This document shows positions 34,282 to 43,491 of a stretch of DNA of 64,000 nt, piece by piece. The DNA is from Synergistaceae bacterium (lineage in GTDB: Bacteria > Synergistota > Synergistia > Synergistales > Aminithiophilaceae). Each line of letters opens with the position of its first letter. The first letter of the stretch is position 1. A program made the position numbers and the translations under genes. The DNA is taken from contig JAESII010000007.1 in assembly GCA_016756725.1 (NCBI GenBank), positions 148,985-212,984 on the forward strand, read 5' to 3'. The notes under the pieces were generated by a model. It worked only from the letters and a program-made list of their open reading frames with translations. It did no database searches and had not been told where the DNA came from.

Positions 34282-34707
34282 CTAGCCTTCGACGGTGATC
34301 CCCATCGAACGGGCCGTGCCTTTGATCATCATCATGGCCGCGTCGATATCGTTGGCGTTGAGGTCGGCCATCTTGAGCTGGGCGATCTCGCGCACCTGAG
34401 CCTCACTGACCTTGGCGACCTTCACCTTGTTCGGTTCTGCCGAAGCCCTCTCGACGCCGGCGGCCTTCTTGAGGAGGACGCTGGCCGGGGGAGTCTTCAT
34501 GATGAAGGTGAAGCTTCGATCGGCGTAGACGGTGATGACGACGGGGATGATCATCCCCGGCTGATCCGACGTCTTGGCATTGAACTGCTTACAGAACTCC
34601 ATGATATTGACGCCGTGCTGACCGAGAGCCGGTCCCACGGGGGGAGCCGGCGTCGCCTTGCCTGCCGGCAGTTGCAGCTTGATCTGACCGATGACCTTTT
34701 TTGCCAT
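34282..34707 (-). CDS. rplK: Ribosomal protein L11
   Basis: 141 residues: [44 protein letters not shown] is the near-invariant L11 N-terminus, and a C-terminal rRNA-binding domain follows. It binds the GTPase-associated centre of 23S rRNA. Order secE-nusG-rplK-rplA-rplJ-rplL is the standard bacterial one. Confidence 0.98.
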   Translation of the reverse strand: MAKKVIGQIKLQLPAGKATPAPPVGPALGQHGVNIMEFCKQFNAKTSDQPGMIIPVVITVYADRSFTFIMKTPPASVLLKKAAGVERASAEPNKVKVAKVSEAQVREIAQLKMADLNANDIDAAMMMIKGTARSMGITVEG

Positions 34708-34773
34708 TCGCTGTGGTCCCTCCTAAAGCACACAGAGCGCGGATAAAGGATCCGCGCGAAGCGATGTATGGGA

Positions 34774-35334
34774 TTAGAGCTTTTCCAGCTCCGTATAGTC
34801 CGTTTCGACGATAGTCTCACGGCCGAAGACGGTGACGGAGAACTTGACCTTCCCCTTGTCGGAGAGGACCTCCACCACGGGACCGACCTGGCCCTCGAAG
34901 GGACCGGACTTGACCCGGACCGTATCGCCGGGTTTGACGTCGATTTCGACCTTGGGCTTGACCTGATCCTGCTGGACCTTGCCCAGAATCTCGTTCACCT
35001 CACGCTCCGTCAGGGGGATGGGGTGGTTGCCGGCTCCGACGAAGCCGGTCACGCCCGGAGTGTGGCGAACGACATACCAGGACTGGTCGTCGAGGATCAT
35101 CTCCACAAGGACATAGCTCGGAAAGACCTTGCGCTTGGTCCGCTTGGTCTTTCCCTCCTTGACGGAGACCTTTTCCTCCACGGGTACCAGGACGTTGAAG
35201 ATGCGGTCCTCCATGCCCATCGTGGCGATGCGCTGCTCCAGATTAGCCATGACCTTGTTCTCATAACCGGAATAGGTCTGGATGATGTACCAGTGCCGAT
35301 CGGGCGAATGGGCGCCCATCTTCTGAAGGACCAT
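34774..35334 (-). CDS. nusG: Transcription termination/antitermination factor NusG
   Basis: 186 residues with NGN domain (HWYIIQTYSGYENKVMANLEQRI, residues 14-36; FPSYVLVEMILDDQSWYVVRHTPGVTGFVG) and a C-terminal KOW domain (KPGDTVRVKSGPFEGQVGPVVEV). It links RNA polymerase to Rho or to ribosomal S10. The start is ATG 35334 behind GGGAGGTGAGGGG. Confidence 0.97.
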   Translation of the reverse strand: MVLQKMGAHSPDRHWYIIQTYSGYENKVMANLEQRIATMGMEDRIFNVLVPVEEKVSVKEGKTKRTKRKVFPSYVLVEMILDDQSWYVVRHTPGVTGFVGAGNHPIPLTEREVNEILGKVQQDQVKPKVEIDVKPGDTVRVKSGPFEGQVGPVVEVLSDKGKVKFSVTVFGRETIVETDYTELEKL

Positions 35335-35406
35335 GGGGTCCCCTCACCTCCCCCGCCGACCCTGTAAGGTCTAACGCAAAAAAAAGCGGCCTTGCCGGCC
35401 GCTTGA

Positions 35407-35589
35407 TTACCGAACCAGGCTGGAGAATACCGCGGTGAGCAGGACGTCTACAACCCCAAGGTAGGCGGCCACCATGAAGGTGACGGCGATTACGACGAGC
35501 GTAGAGTACCATACCTGCTGCCGGCCGGGCCATGTGACTTTTTTAAGTTCAGCCTTCGCCTCGCGGACGAAGTCGAGGATCTTTTTCAC
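35407..35589 (-). CDS. secE: Preprotein translocase subunit SecE
   Basis: 60 residues, the short single-helix SecE: MKKILDFVREAKAELKKVTWPGRQQVWYSTLVVIAVTFMVAAYLG. The K(K)VTWP motif and position between tRNA-Trp and nusG are diagnostic. Essential partner of SecY. Confidence 0.96.
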   Translation of the reverse strand: MKKILDFVREAKAELKKVTWPGRQQVWYSTLVVIAVTFMVAAYLGVVDVLLTAVFSSLVR

Positions 35590-35635
35590 AACCTCGGCCC
35601 CCCGTCTTTTCTTGATGCGTCTGAGCCAAATAAAA

Positions 35636-35713
35636 TGGCAGGCCCGGCAGGATTCGAACCTGCAACCCTCGCATTTGGAGTGCGATGCTCTAGCCAGTTA
35701 GAGCTACGGACCT
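35636..35713 (-). tRNA. tRNA-Trp(CCA anticodon), 3' CCA encoded
   Basis: Acceptor AGGTCCG pairs with CGGGCCT, anticodon loop CTCCAAA (CCA), T-arm GGTTCGAATCC, discriminator G. It sits between rpmG and secE in the same transcription direction, the common bacterial arrangement. Confidence 0.95.
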
Positions 35714-35734
35714 GCGCGCAGAGGATATTCTACC

Positions 35735-35884
35735 CTATTTCGTTTCCTTGTGCAAGGTGTGTTTGCCGCACCACTTGCAGAACTTGTTCTTCTCGAGCTT
35801 CTTCTGCTGCTTCCGCTTGTTGACGGTGGTGACATAGTTGCGGCGCTTGCACTCCGTGCACTGGAGTCCGACCGTATCTGCCAT
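35735..35884 (-). CDS. rpmG: Ribosomal protein L33
   Basis: A 49-residue gene absent from the ORF track: [20 protein letters not shown], then [17 protein letters not shown]. The four-Cys zinc ribbon (CxxC ... CxxC) is intact, so this is the zinc-binding form. GGAG precedes ATG 35884. It lies 21 bp past tuf. Confidence 0.96.
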   Translation of the reverse strand: MADTVGLQCTECKRRNYVTTVNKRKQQKKLEKNKFCKWCGKHTLHKETK

Positions 35885-35905
35885 TGAGTTCGCTCCGATC
35901 CTGTC

Positions 35906-37105
<1,200 letters not shown>

Positions 37106-37301
37106 CTTCTAGGAGACCTCCTCGAAATGATATTTCCAGCTATAAAAGTGCACCCAAAATGGAGCCTTTCGGCTCCGATCGTCCGAGGGAAATTGTACCA
37201 CGAAGAAGCCGAACCATGTATCACCCCAACGGAACGGGTCGGACCAGCGGAAAGGGTCACGACAGAAAGGGCCGCGGGATCGTGCATCGGCCTGGAAGTA
37301 G

Positions 37302-37331
37302 AAGATACGCCATGAAGGCGAGAAGCGTCAA
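37302..37331 (-). promoter_or_regulatory. Probable tuf promoter
   Basis: On the minus strand TTGACG (37331-37326), 18 nt, TATCTT (37307-37302), about 200 nt upstream of tuf. The long leader contains a small GGAGCC/GGCTCC hairpin. No gene was seen in 37106-37374. Confidence 0.55.
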
Positions 37332-37374
37332 GGGGCGGGGCAAAAGCCGGACCCCGGACAGCCCCACTCGCCCC

Positions 37375-37839
37375 CTAGTCCAGGTGACGCTTTATTTCAT
37401 CCCTCGCCCGCCTTCGGGAAATCTCGTCAGCCACGACCTGCGGAACGCAGCGCTTGCCGACGGGGTTGAAGTAGGTCCCCAGCGATTTGAGGACCACAAG
37501 CCCCACGGGGATACCCACTACAGACAGGATCAGCCCAAGGGCCTGAAAGAGAGCGATCAGGCTCAGCAGAAGGCCCAGGGGAAGGTAGAGAATCCGGATC
37601 ACCGTCGCATAGGCCTGCCAGAGCCGGTTCTGCGGCGGAGGAAGGTCAGAGCGTCTCACCATGGCGCGGCTGTAGGGGACGAAAAGAAACTTGCCGTATT
37701 CCATGAGCCCCAGACCGATGGGCGAGGCGACAACGGTCAGGGTCAAAAGAAGGCCGCAGAGATAGACGACAAAGGCGTTGACGAAACCGAGGAAGGGAAA
37801 GTGCCAAAGGATGTTCCCCAAAAACCGTAGGATGTCCAT
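37375..37839 (-). CDS. YccF-domain inner membrane protein
   Basis: 154 residues with three to four hydrophobic segments and two repeated motifs: SPIGLGLMEYGKFLFVPYSRAMV and VVGIPVGLVVLKSLGTYFNPVGKR, matching the YccF (DUF307) repeat IPxGxxxxKlaxxxxxPxG. Function in bacteria is not settled. It ends close to the tuf promoter and follows the decayed LUD gene. Confidence 0.8.
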   Translation of the reverse strand: MDILRFLGNILWHFPFLGFVNAFVVYLCGLLLTLTVVASPIGLGLMEYGKFLFVPYSRAMVRRSDLPPPQNRLWQAYATVIRILYLPLGLLLSLIALFQALGLILSVVGIPVGLVVLKSLGTYFNPVGKRCVPQVVADEISRRRARDEIKRHLD

Positions 37840-37852
37840 GATCGATCCACCT

Positions 37853-38409
37853 TTAGATTATCTCCAATCTCTTCCCTGCCGAAGGGGCCTTGAGGCCCAG
37901 ATCCTCTCCGATGATCACCACTCCCATCTCGAGGAAACGCATCCTGCGGTGATGGATGATCGCGGCGCAGCAGATCCGGTCCGGACGGTTGCCGTCATGG
38001 CAGCGATCCTGCCTGACGGCACAGGGCGGCGTCCTGTAGCTGTTGCGCGCTGCATTCCTCGGCGCCGCCACATGCCGCGCCCTCCGTCGGGCCTCTGCGA
38101 GGCTGGCCTTGATGCTGTTCCGGCCCACGACAAGATAGACTTTATCGTGACCGAAAAGGGAACCGGCGACGGCGTTGCCCGAAAAGCCTGACCGGCGGCG
38201 GGATGCATGGGATCGACGACGGCGTTGTGTGTCGTCAGCAGATCCTAGGGCCTCATGGACTTGAGCGTCTCCGAGTCGCCGAAACCCACGGTCTTGCCGT
38301 CGACTTGGCGATTCCGGTAGGCTTCGGCCTCCTGGGCCGTCTGAAAAGAGGAGACCCCGTACCCTTTAGAGACCGAGGCACGGGCCATCTTGTGCAGGTG
38401 CAGGTCCAT
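37853..38409 (-). pseudogene. Decayed LUD-domain (LutC/DUF162-type) gene
   Basis: From ATG 38409 (behind AAGGAGAAGG) the frame reads MDLHLHKMARASVSKGYGVSSFQTAQEAEAY and KTVGFGDSETLKSM, then stops at a TAG at 38245-38247, and continues DLLTTHNAVVDP. After a frame change it reads HDKVYLVVGRNSIKASLAEARRRARHVAAPRNA and DRCHDGNRPDRICCAAIIHHRRMRFLEMGVVIIGEDLGL, the conserved C-terminal part of the LUD domain (normally CHDCNSPDRIC; one Cys is Gly here). A central segment is missing. Stop, frameshift and deletion make it a clear pseudogene. Confidence 0.85.
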
Positions 38410-38558
38410 GTTCCTTCTCCTTCCTCATGTCAGGACATCACCGAAGGGTCCTCCGAAACGGGAGTGCCCCTTCAACGCCTGCACGATCCCGGGAGAGCGT
38501 TTCGGGCCTTCGCCGGGAAGGTCGGGAGCGACCGCAAGAACCTGGACCCGCGAAAAGC

Positions 38559-38592
38559 GCGAGGCCCCAGACGGAATTGTCCGGGGCCTCGC
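38559..38592 (-). terminator. Terminator-like hairpin after the Thr-Tyr-Thr tRNA unit
   Basis: A 10-bp stem GCGAGGCCCC/GGGGCCTCGC with a 14-nt loop lies 7 bp beyond the tRNA-Thr(GGT) CCA on the minus strand. Confidence 0.65.
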
Positions 38593-38598
38593 TATTAC

Positions 38599-38674
38599 TG
38601 GAGCCGACTTCCGGACTCGAACCGGAGACCCCATCCTTACCATGGATGTGCTCTACCTACTGAGCTAAGTCGGC
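38599..38674 (-). tRNA. tRNA-Thr(GGT), CCA encoded
   Basis: Acceptor GCCGACT, anticodon stem CATCC/GGATG with loop ATGGTAA (GGT), T-arm GGTTCGAGTCC, AGTCGGC-T-CCA. Confidence 0.95.
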
Positions 38675-38687
38675 CTGTGTTCAAAAA

Positions 38688-38773
38688 TGGTGGTGGGAGT
38701 AGGATTTGAACCTACGTAGGCGCTAGCCGGCAGATTTACAGTCTGCTGCCTTTGACCACTCGGCCATCCCACC
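38688..38773 (-). tRNA. tRNA-Tyr(GTA), CCA encoded
   Basis: Class II tRNA with a long variable arm. Acceptor GGTGGGA/TCCCACC, anticodon loop CTGTAAA (GTA), T-arm GGTTCAAATCC, discriminator A then CCA. Confidence 0.95.
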
Positions 38774-38890
38774 ACGTTTGGCGCTGCCTTGTCCCCTAGG
38801 GCGTGAAACGTTGCCGTTACTGGACTCGTGGTATGTTACCCCAGAATGCTCCCACTGTCAACAGCTTCGACGGAAAAGCCCGGAAGACGA

Positions 38891-38966
38891 TGGAGCCGGC
38901 GGCCGGACTCGAACCGGCGACCTGCTGATTACAAGTCAGCTGCTCTACCAGCTGAGCTACACCGGC
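38891..38966 (-). tRNA. tRNA-Thr(TGT), CCA encoded
   Basis: Acceptor GCCGGTG, anticodon stem GCTGA/TCAGC with loop CTTGTAA (TGT), T-arm GGTTCGAGTCC, discriminator T then CCA. First gene of the Thr-Tyr-Thr series, with a 117-bp gap to tRNA-Tyr. Confidence 0.95.
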
Positions 38967-38979
38967 TTGGCGCTCCCGT

Positions 38980-39007
38980 ATTATAGCGTAACGTCCGGGG
39001 CCGTCAA
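38980..39007 (-). promoter_or_regulatory. Promoter of the Thr-Tyr-Thr tRNA unit
   Basis: On the minus strand TTGACG (39007-39002), 16 nt, TATAAT (38985-38980), 14 nt before the tRNA-Thr(TGT) 5' end. Confidence 0.85.
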
Positions 39008-39025
39008 CGAAGCTTCTTCGCTCTT

Positions 39026-39328
39026 TCAGAGGATTTCCTCCAAGGGCTGGACAAAGGCCTTGATCCCGGCGTGGCGGATTTCCTCGCGCTCCTTGAAGGC
39101 CTCAAGAAGGCCCAGGAGGGAGGCGATAAGCTCCCCGCCTCCGGCGACGAAGAAGGCCCAGTTTTTGCCAGGAAAGACAGCATCGTTCCAGTGGGTCTTA
39201 CACCCCCGGTGACAGCCGAGGACATCGGGCCAGGCCGTGTAGCCTTCGGCTCCTCCCTCTTCGAGAAGATCGATGACCTCTTCGACGATGCTTTCGTTAC
39301 AGAAGATCCACAGTGCCTTCAGAGCCAT
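39026..39328 (-). CDS. PII-like, PG0541-type transporter-associated protein
   Basis: A 100-residue protein, MALKALWIFCNESIVEEVIDLLEEGGAEGYTAWPDVLGCHRGCKTHWNDAVFPGKNWAFFV, with a ferredoxin-like PII fold pattern. Similar small proteins (PG0541 type) are encoded next to RND efflux pumps; a signalling or regulatory role is suspected but unproved. ATG 39328 has AAGGAGATG 8 nt upstream and overlaps the RND gene by 32 bp, so it is the last gene of the efflux operon. Confidence 0.75.
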   Translation of the reverse strand: MALKALWIFCNESIVEEVIDLLEEGGAEGYTAWPDVLGCHRGCKTHWNDAVFPGKNWAFFVAGGGELIASLLGLLEAFKEREEIRHAGIKAFVQPLEEIL

Positions 39329-42300
39329 GGCGCTTCATCTCCTTCAGTTCCTCGAAGCGGGGCCTGCTGCGGATCCGCTCTTCGACGATTCCATAGAGGA
39401 CCGGCACGAGGACGAGGCTGACCAGGGTGGACAGCAGCAGCCCTCCCATGACGGAAATCGCCAGGGGACGCCAGATCTCCGCTCCTTCACCGCGGCTGAC
39501 GGCCATGGGAAGCATGCCGAAGAAGGTGGTCAGCGTCGTCATGAGAACGGGCCTCAAGCGCCGCTCTCCCGCCTCAAGAAGGGCCTCCATCAGACGGGAG
39601 CCGCGGGCCCGGACGAGGTTGACGTAGTCGACAAGGACAATGGCGTTGTTGACGACGATGCCGACGAGCATGATGATCCCCAGAAACCCCTGGATGGAGA
39701 GATTGACTCCCGTCAGGAGATAGGCGAAGACGACACCGGTCAGGGCAAAAGGAACGCTCCCGAGGATGATCAGGGGATCCAGGTAGGCCTCATACTGGCC
39801 GGCCATGACCATGTAGACGAGGAGAATTCCCAAAAGGGCCATGAGGGCCAGTTGACGGAAGGCCTCGGTCTGCTCCTTGACCTCGCCTCCGAACTGGACT
39901 GTCATGTCGTCGTCGATCTCCATCCCCTCCAGGAGGGCCGTGACGTCGGCCGTGACCTGGCCGAGGGCGCGGCCGTGGACGTTGGCCTCGACGGAGACGA
40001 CGCGCCGCCGGTTTTTGCGGTCCACTTCGGGAGGGCCTTCGGTGAGGCGGATTCCGGCCAAGGAGGAGAGACGGTGGGGCTGGCCCGTTTCGGAAAGGAC
40101 CATGAGCCGGTCGAGGACATCCATGCTGCGTCGATCCTCCTCACCGAGGCGGAGACGGATGGGATAGTCGTCTTCGCCTTCCCAGTAGCGCTCGTTCGGC
40201 TCGTAGCCGTAGAAGTAACCCCGCAGGGTCTGGGCCACCGAGGCGGTTCGGACACCGGCCAGAGCCGCCCGATCCCGGTCGACGTCGACATGTATTTCGG
40301 GCCGTCTCGGCTTCTGGCTCAACGTCACGTCGACGGCGCCGGGGACGGAACGGACCTTTTCGGCGACGTCGCCGGCAAGAGCGAGGACGCGGTCGAGGTC
40401 ATCGCCGTAGACTTCGATCTTCAGGGGCTTCGTCCCCAGGAACATGGCCTTCACGGGCGACGAGACGTAGACGGTCATCCGCTCCACTCCGGGACGGGCC
40501 TCAAGCCAGGTCCGGATCTGCTGGCCCACGTCGAAAGCGGAGCGGTTCCGATCCTTTTTGTCGACGAGCTTGAGACCGACGGTGCCGACATTAGGGCCCT
40601 CGTCCTGTCCCGTGGCGATGCCGTAGCCCTCCTCGGTCTGGCCGTCCCAGCCGAAGACCCACCGGGCCTCGGGAACGTTTTTCAGGCAGAAGTCGACGAT
40701 CTCGCGGACGAGCTCGTCCGTGACCTCGTTCCGCGTTCCTTCGGCAAGGCGGAAGGTGATGGCGATCTCTCCCGTGTCGGGATCGCCCATGAGTTCGGTG
40801 CCGATGAAGCGGAAGCCGAAAAAGGTGAGCCCCAACAGAAGAACGGCGAAAAGGAGGATCTTCTTGCGGTTTGCCAGGGCCCACTGAAGGAAGCCGCGGT
40901 AGCGCCTCTCCAGGCCCGAAAGAAACCGCTCGGCGCCTCGCTGAAAACGGGACAGACGGGTATCCCGGTGGAAAACCTTGGAGGCCAGGACGGGAACGAA
41001 GGTGAGAGCGACGACGAGAGAGGCCGCCACGGCGAGGACCAGGACGATGGAGAGAGCCGAAAAGACGACGCCCACCAGGCCGGTGGTCAGGGCGAGAGGC
41101 AAGAGAACGACGACCGTCGTCAGCGTCGAGGCAACGAGGGCAGAGCCCACCTCTTCGGCTCCGAGGACGGCGGCGACGTGGCGTCGCTCTCCCTTTTCGA
41201 GATGGTGGATGATCTGGTCCGTGGCGACGATGGCGTTGTCGACGACCATGCCGCTGGCAACGGCCAGAGCCGAAAGGGTCATGATGTTCAGGGTGAATCC
41301 GAGCTGCCTCATGGCCATGAAGGTGATGATGAGGGAGAAAGGGATGGCGGAGCAGACGACGAGAGAGGCCGAAAGACGTTGCAGGAAGAGCCAGGTGACG
41401 ATGAAGACGAGAAGAATGCCGGCCAGAAGGGACGTCGTCAGGTTGCCCAGGGACATCATGATGTAGTCGGCCGTGTTGAAGACGATGTCGTAGCGCACGT
41501 CCGAGGGCAGGCGGCTTTCGAGTTCCTTCAGCTTGTCCGTGACGGCCCGGGTGACCTCGACGGTGTTGGCGTCGCTGTTTTTGAGGACGATGAGAACCAC
41601 CGACGGGTTACGTCCCATCCACCCCTGGACCTGGCTGTCCTTGTAGCCGTCGATGACGTCGGCCACGTTGGCAAGCCGCACGGGGCGCCCTTCCCGGGTC
41701 CCGACGATGATCTGTCCCATCTCCGCGACGGAGCCGATGCGGCCAGGAACGCGGAGGTAGTATTCGATGGAGCCTTCCTTGAGGCTCCCCGCCGGAACGT
41801 TTAGGTTTTCCCTTTCCAGAGCAGCCGCCAAGGTCTCGAGGGGAATACGGTAAGCCTCAAGCCGCTCAAGGTCGACGTTGACGGTGATTTGCCGTTCCAT
41901 GCCGCCATAGACGAGGACCTGGCCGACGCCCTGGACCTGCTTGAGGTTTTCGACGATGATCTTGTCGGCCAGGTGATAGAGGCCGGGGTAGGACCGTTCG
42001 GCGGTGAGGGCCATCTCGATGACGGGAACGGTCCCCGAAGAGATGCGGAGGATGATGGGCTCTTCGGCATCGGAGGGAAGGCGCCTTTTGGCGAAGGTAA
42101 CGGCGTCCCGGATGTCGCCGACCTTGACATCCAGATCCGCGTCCCAGCCGAACTTGACGGAGACGGCCGAGAGGTTGTCAACCGACTTGGAGTTGATCTC
42201 GTCGACCCCTTCGAGAAGGGCCACCTGGTCCTCCATCTCCCTGGTGATGCGCTGCTCCACGTCTTCAGCGGAGGCACCGGGCCAGGTCGTGAGGATCGTG

Positions 42301-42434
42301 ATGACGGGGGGCTCGATCTCGGGCAGCATGTCGAGCTTCATGCCCCAGAGCGAGACGAGGCCGAGGAGGAGAACGGCACAAAAGACCATCGTCGTCGCCA
42401 CGGAGCGGTGGACAGCCAGTCCCGGCAGTTTCAA
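39297..42434 (-). CDS. RND-type efflux pump inner-membrane transporter (AcrB/HAE1-like)
   Basis: A 1045-residue protein with the RND layout: 12 helices and two large periplasmic loops. TTWPGASAEDVEQRITREMEDQVALLEGVDEINSKS is the classic first-loop start, and the motif-A-type segment VASGMVVDNAIVATD carries the helix-4 Asp of the proton relay. Substrates probably include hydrophobic or amphipathic compounds. TTG 42434 overlaps the adaptor stop and follows GGAGGTG. Pump function would depend on the adaptor, whose frame is broken here. Confidence 0.93.
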   Translation of the reverse strand: MKLPGLAVHRSVATTMVFCAVLLLGLVSLWGMKLDMLPEIEPPVITILTTWPGASAEDVEQRITREMEDQVALLEGVDEINSKSVDNLSAVSVKFGWDADLDVKVGDIRDAVTFAKRRLPSDAEEPIILRISSGTVPVIEMALTAERSYPGLYHLADKIIVENLKQVQGVGQVLVYGGMERQITVNVDLERLEAYRIPLETLAAALERENLNVPAGSLKEGSIEYYLRVPGRIGSVAEMGQIIVGTREGRPVRLANVADVIDGYKDSQVQGWMGRNPSVVLIVLKNSDANTVEVTRAVTDKLKELESRLPSDVRYDIVFNTADYIMMSLGNLTTSLLAGILLVFIVTWLFLQRLSASLVVCSAIPFSLIITFMAMRQLGFTLNIMTLSALAVASGMVVDNAIVATDQIIHHLEKGERRHVAAVLGAEEVGSALVASTLTTVVVLLPLALTTGLVGVVFSALSIVLVLAVAASLVVALTFVPVLASKVFHRDTRLSRFQRGAERFLSGLERRYRGFLQWALANRKKILLFAVLLLGLTFFGFRFIGTELMGDPDTGEIAITFRLAEGTRNEVTDELVREIVDFCLKNVPEARWVFGWDGQTEEGYGIATGQDEGPNVGTVGLKLVDKKDRNRSAFDVGQQIRTWLEARPGVERMTVYVSSPVKAMFLGTKPLKIEVYGDDLDRVLALAGDVAEKVRSVPGAVDVTLSQKPRRPEIHVDVDRDRAALAGVRTASVAQTLRGYFYGYEPNERYWEGEDDYPIRLRLGEEDRRSMDVLDRLMVLSETGQPHRLSSLAGIRLTEGPPEVDRKNRRRVVSVEANVHGRALGQVTADVTALLEGMEIDDDMTVQFGGEVKEQTEAFRQLALMALLGILLVYMVMAGQYEAYLDPLIILGSVPFALTGVVFAYLLTGVNLSIQGFLGIIMLVGIVVNNAIVLVDYVNLVRARGSRLMEALLEAGERRLRPVLMTTLTTFFGMLPMAVSRGEGAEIWRPLAISVMGGLLLSTLVSLVLVPVLYGIVEERIRSRPRFEELKEMKRHGSEGTVDLL

Positions 42435-43491
42435 CGGCCCAACACCTCCAGGAGACGGCCATCCTCGAGAGCTCCTGAGCGGGTGACGACAACGGTCTCC
42501 TCGTCACCGAGGCCATCGACGATTTCGACCCAGTTGCCCTCCTCAAGACCGGTTCTGACGATCCGGATTCGGGCCCTCCCGTCGGCGTCGACGACGTAGC
42601 AGGCCCGCTCCCCCGTCCCCTCGACGGGGAAGAGGGCCTCCCGCGGCAGGGCCAGGCCCTGACGTTACCGGTCCGCGTCATTTCGTCCAAGGCTGGGGCA
42701 AGACGGCTGACCCGGCCCTGGAAAGCCCTGCCAGGCAGGGCGTCGACGGCGATATCGGCCTTCTGGCCGATTGAGACCCTGAGGAAGGCCGCTTCTGGGA
42801 GAGAGCCGCGAACCCTGACCCGGCTCTGGCTGTGAATGATGAAGGCCGGTTCATTGACGCTGGAACTGTCACCGGCGTCGATGAACCGCCCGGCAACGAC
42901 GCCGCCGACGGGCGCCGTCAGACGATGGTAGCTCATCTGGGTGAGGAGCTCAGTCTTGGCCTCCCGGGCCTGGACAAGTCCCTTCTCGGCTGCTTCTCGG
43001 CCGGCCCGGGCCGTCTCGTAGCGTCCCTTGGCATGGTCATAGGCCTGGCGGCTGATGACCTCCTCGTCATGAAGGCTGCGGTAACGCTCGTAATCGAGGG
43101 CCGCCGTCTCCTCCTCAACCCTAGCCTGGCGCAAGAAAGCCGCCGCTGCCGCCTCGGCGGCCTCGACCTGGGCAAGACCGCTCCGGAGCAGGCTGTCATC
43201 GAGCTGAGCCAGGACCTGACCGGCCTCGACGGCATCACCGAGATCAGCAGATACGGAAAGAACAGTCCGTCCCGGCAGTTTGGCGACGACGGCCGCCGAC
43301 TCCTCAGGCTCCAGGGTGGCGACGAAAGAGACCCTCTCGAGAAAGGTGCGTGACTCGAGGCGACTTGCCACAACAGGCAGCCCCTTCTCCTCCGGCCTAT
43401 CCCCACCGATATGTCGGCCCTGGAAGCCTCGGAAGACAATCAGACCCAGAAGAAGGAGAACGCAGACAAGGAGGATCAGGAGGCGCTTCAT
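42431..43491 (-). pseudogene. RND efflux periplasmic adaptor (membrane fusion protein), frame-disrupted
   Basis: From ATG 43491: a membrane anchor or signal segment, a lipoyl half (KLPGRTVLSVSADLGDAVEAGQVLAQLDD), a coiled-coil hairpin, the second lipoyl half (YHRLTAPVGGVVAGRFIDAGD) and a beta-barrel start, RLAPALDEMTRTGNVR. The frame then becomes nonsense. In the neighbouring frame the adaptor resumes at once as LALPREALFPVEGTGERACYVVDADGRARIRIVRTGLEEGNWVEIVDGLGDEETVVV and ends at 42431. The usual ~20 residues between these points are missing, so a small out-of-frame deletion near 42655-42665 is likely. The gene is inactivated or the sequence has an error there. Confidence 0.85.

Noticed and set aside
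39273-41804. 843-residue plus-strand ORF
   Set aside because: An acidic, His- and Gly-rich frame exactly opposite the RND pump gene; a typical antisense shadow in GC-rich DNA despite its length.
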